This document shows positions 5,138 through 5,961 of a stretch of DNA of 5,961 bases, one piece after another. This stretch comes from an uncultured bacterium. Lineage in GTDB: Bacteria; Actinomycetota; UBA4738; HRBIN12. The notes beneath the pieces are model-generated. The model saw only the letters and a program-made list of their open reading frames with translations, did no database searches and was not told the DNA's origin. Location: positions 1-5,961 of the forward strand of contig CALGFI010000194.1 of the NCBI GenBank assembly GCA_937881155.1, in the 5' to 3' direction. The position numbers and the translations under genes are program-made. How positions within the stretch are numbered: the stretch's first letter is position 1; every line of letters starts with the position of its first letter.

Positions 5138-5961
5138 ATGAGGGGTCCAAGGTTGCGCGCGTTCGCGGCAGGCGTGCTCGTGCTGGCGCTGCTTGCGGCG
5201 GCGTGTGGGGACGACGGCGGCGAGGGCGCGCCGACCACGGGGGATTGCGACTCGGTCGACAACGCCAGCCTGCAGCTGCAGTGGTTCATCCAGGCGCAGT
5301 TCGCCGGGTACTTCGCCGCGCAGGAGCAGGGGTTCTACGCCGACCAGTGCCTCGAGGTCGAGATCGTCGAGGGCGGCGTCGACATCGTGCCGCAGCAGCA
5401 GCTCGCGGACGGGGTCGTCGACTTCGCGATCGCGTGGGTGCCGAAGGCGCTCGCGACGCGTGAGGCCGGCGCGAACATCGTCAACATCGCCCAGGTGTTC
5501 CAGCGATCGGGGACGTTGCAGGTCTCGTTCGCCGAGGACGACATCACGACGGTCTCGGACTTCCAGGGCCGCACGGTCGGCAACTGGGGGTTCGGCAACG
5601 AGTACGAGATCTTCGCGGCGCTCGCGGAGGAGGGTCTGGACCCGGCGACGGACGTGCAGCTCGTCCAGCAGGACTTCGACATGTCGGGTCTGCTGTCCGG
5701 CGACATCGACGCGGCCGAGGCGATGACCTACAACGAGTACGCGCAGGTGCTCGAGGCCATGAACCCCGACACCGGCGAGCTGTACCAGCCGGATGACTTC
5801 AACGTGATCTCGTACGAGGAGGTCGGCGTCGGCATGCTGCAGGACGCGATCTGGGCCGACGGGACCCGCCTCGGCGACGACGAGTACCGCGACATCGCGG
5901 AGCGGTTCGTCACCGCGTCGCTGCAGGGCTGGGCGTACTGCCGCGACAACGTCGAGGAGTG
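5138..5961 (+). CDS. ABC substrate-binding lipoprotein, NMT1/THI5-like (cut by the right edge)
   Basis: 274 codons are visible and the frame is still open at the window end. The protein starts with a lipoprotein signal peptide: basic MRGPRLR, a hydrophobic core and LAAAC with the lipidated cysteine at C23. A short D/G-rich linker leads to the mature domain. LQLQWFIQAQFAGYFAAQEQ (45-64) and GVVDFAIAWVPKAL (92-105) are hallmark segments of the NMT1/THI5-like fold. GRTVGNWGFGNEYE (144-157) is the usual second-lobe entry. This family binds thiamine-pyrimidine precursors, riboflavin, nitrate, sulfonates and other small molecules outside the membrane. Cysteines at 37, 71 and 268 could form disulfides. 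The next codon, cut by the edge, begins TG. The start is set by the RBS at 5125-5134. As the last visible operon gene it should feed substrate to the two permeases and ATPase just upstream. The ligand is inferred from context to be a cyclic ureide or pyrimidine-like compound, but this is not proven. Confidence 0.92.
   Translation, partial: MRGPRLRAFAAGVLVLALLAAACGDDGGEGAPTTGDCDSVDNASLQLQWFIQAQFAGYFAAQEQGFYADQCLEVEIVEGGVDIVPQQQLADGVVDFAIAWVPKALATREAGANIVNIAQVFQRSGTLQVSFAEDDITTVSDFQGRTVGNWGFGNEYEIFAALAEEGLDPATDVQLVQQDFDMSGLLSGDIDAAEAMTYNEYAQVLEAMNPDTGELYQPDDFNVISYEEVGVGMLQDAIWADGTRLGDDEYRDIAERFVTASLQGWAYCRDNVEE

Noticed and set aside
1..5961. RNA genes, CRISPR arrays, insertion sequences, attachment sites or riboswitches, including a thiamine (TPP) riboswitch before the operon
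   Set aside because: No cloverleaf, spaced direct repeats, transposase frames or terminal inverted repeats were seen. The 137-bp leader at 523-659 lacks recognisable TPP-box sequences such as CTGAGA.

Overview
The window comes from a GC-rich bacterial chromosome, about two thirds G+C by eye, with codon third positions dominated by G and C. It has GTG starts, tightly overlapping genes, a luciferase-like enzyme of the type that often uses coenzyme F420, a lipoprotein substrate-binding protein and a small acidic protein with PEADALEQ motifs. Together these suggest an actinobacterium (Actinomycetota), possibly a deep or uncultured lineage. No marker gene is present to place it further.

Layout: (1) Positions 1-269, minus strand: the 5' part of an unrecognised protein, cut by the window edge. 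(2) Positions 289-522, plus strand: a 77-residue, very acidic small protein with a duplicated PEADALEQA motif, starting only 19 bp from the divergent gene. (3) Positions 523-659: a non-coding gap that probably holds the promoter of the following operon. (4) Positions 660-5961, plus strand: six genes in a row, namely a nitrilase-superfamily carbamoyl amidohydrolase resembling beta-ureidopropionase, a luciferase-like (LLM) oxidoreductase, ABC permease 1, ABC ATPase, ABC permease 2, and an NMT1/THI5-like substrate-binding lipoprotein cut by the right edge. The four genes from the LLM gene to permease 2 are linked by 4-base stop/start overlaps (GTGA, GTGA, ATGA). The binding protein follows after an 81-bp gap with its own strong ribosome binding site.

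Functional reading (inference): the ABC transporter of the nitrate/sulfonate/pyrimidine-precursor type imports a small heterocycle or ureido compound. The LLM enzyme performs a redox step and the nitrilase-type enzyme hydrolyses an N-carbamoyl or amide bond. This is a compact uptake-plus-catabolism module, most plausibly for pyrimidines, hydantoins or related cyclic ureides. Salvage of a thiamine-pyrimidine breakdown product is the main alternative. A cyclic-amide hydrolase (dihydropyrimidinase/hydantoinase) and an aminotransferase might be expected beyond the right edge, but this cannot be seen here. No RNA genes, CRISPR arrays, insertion sequences or prophage genes were found.
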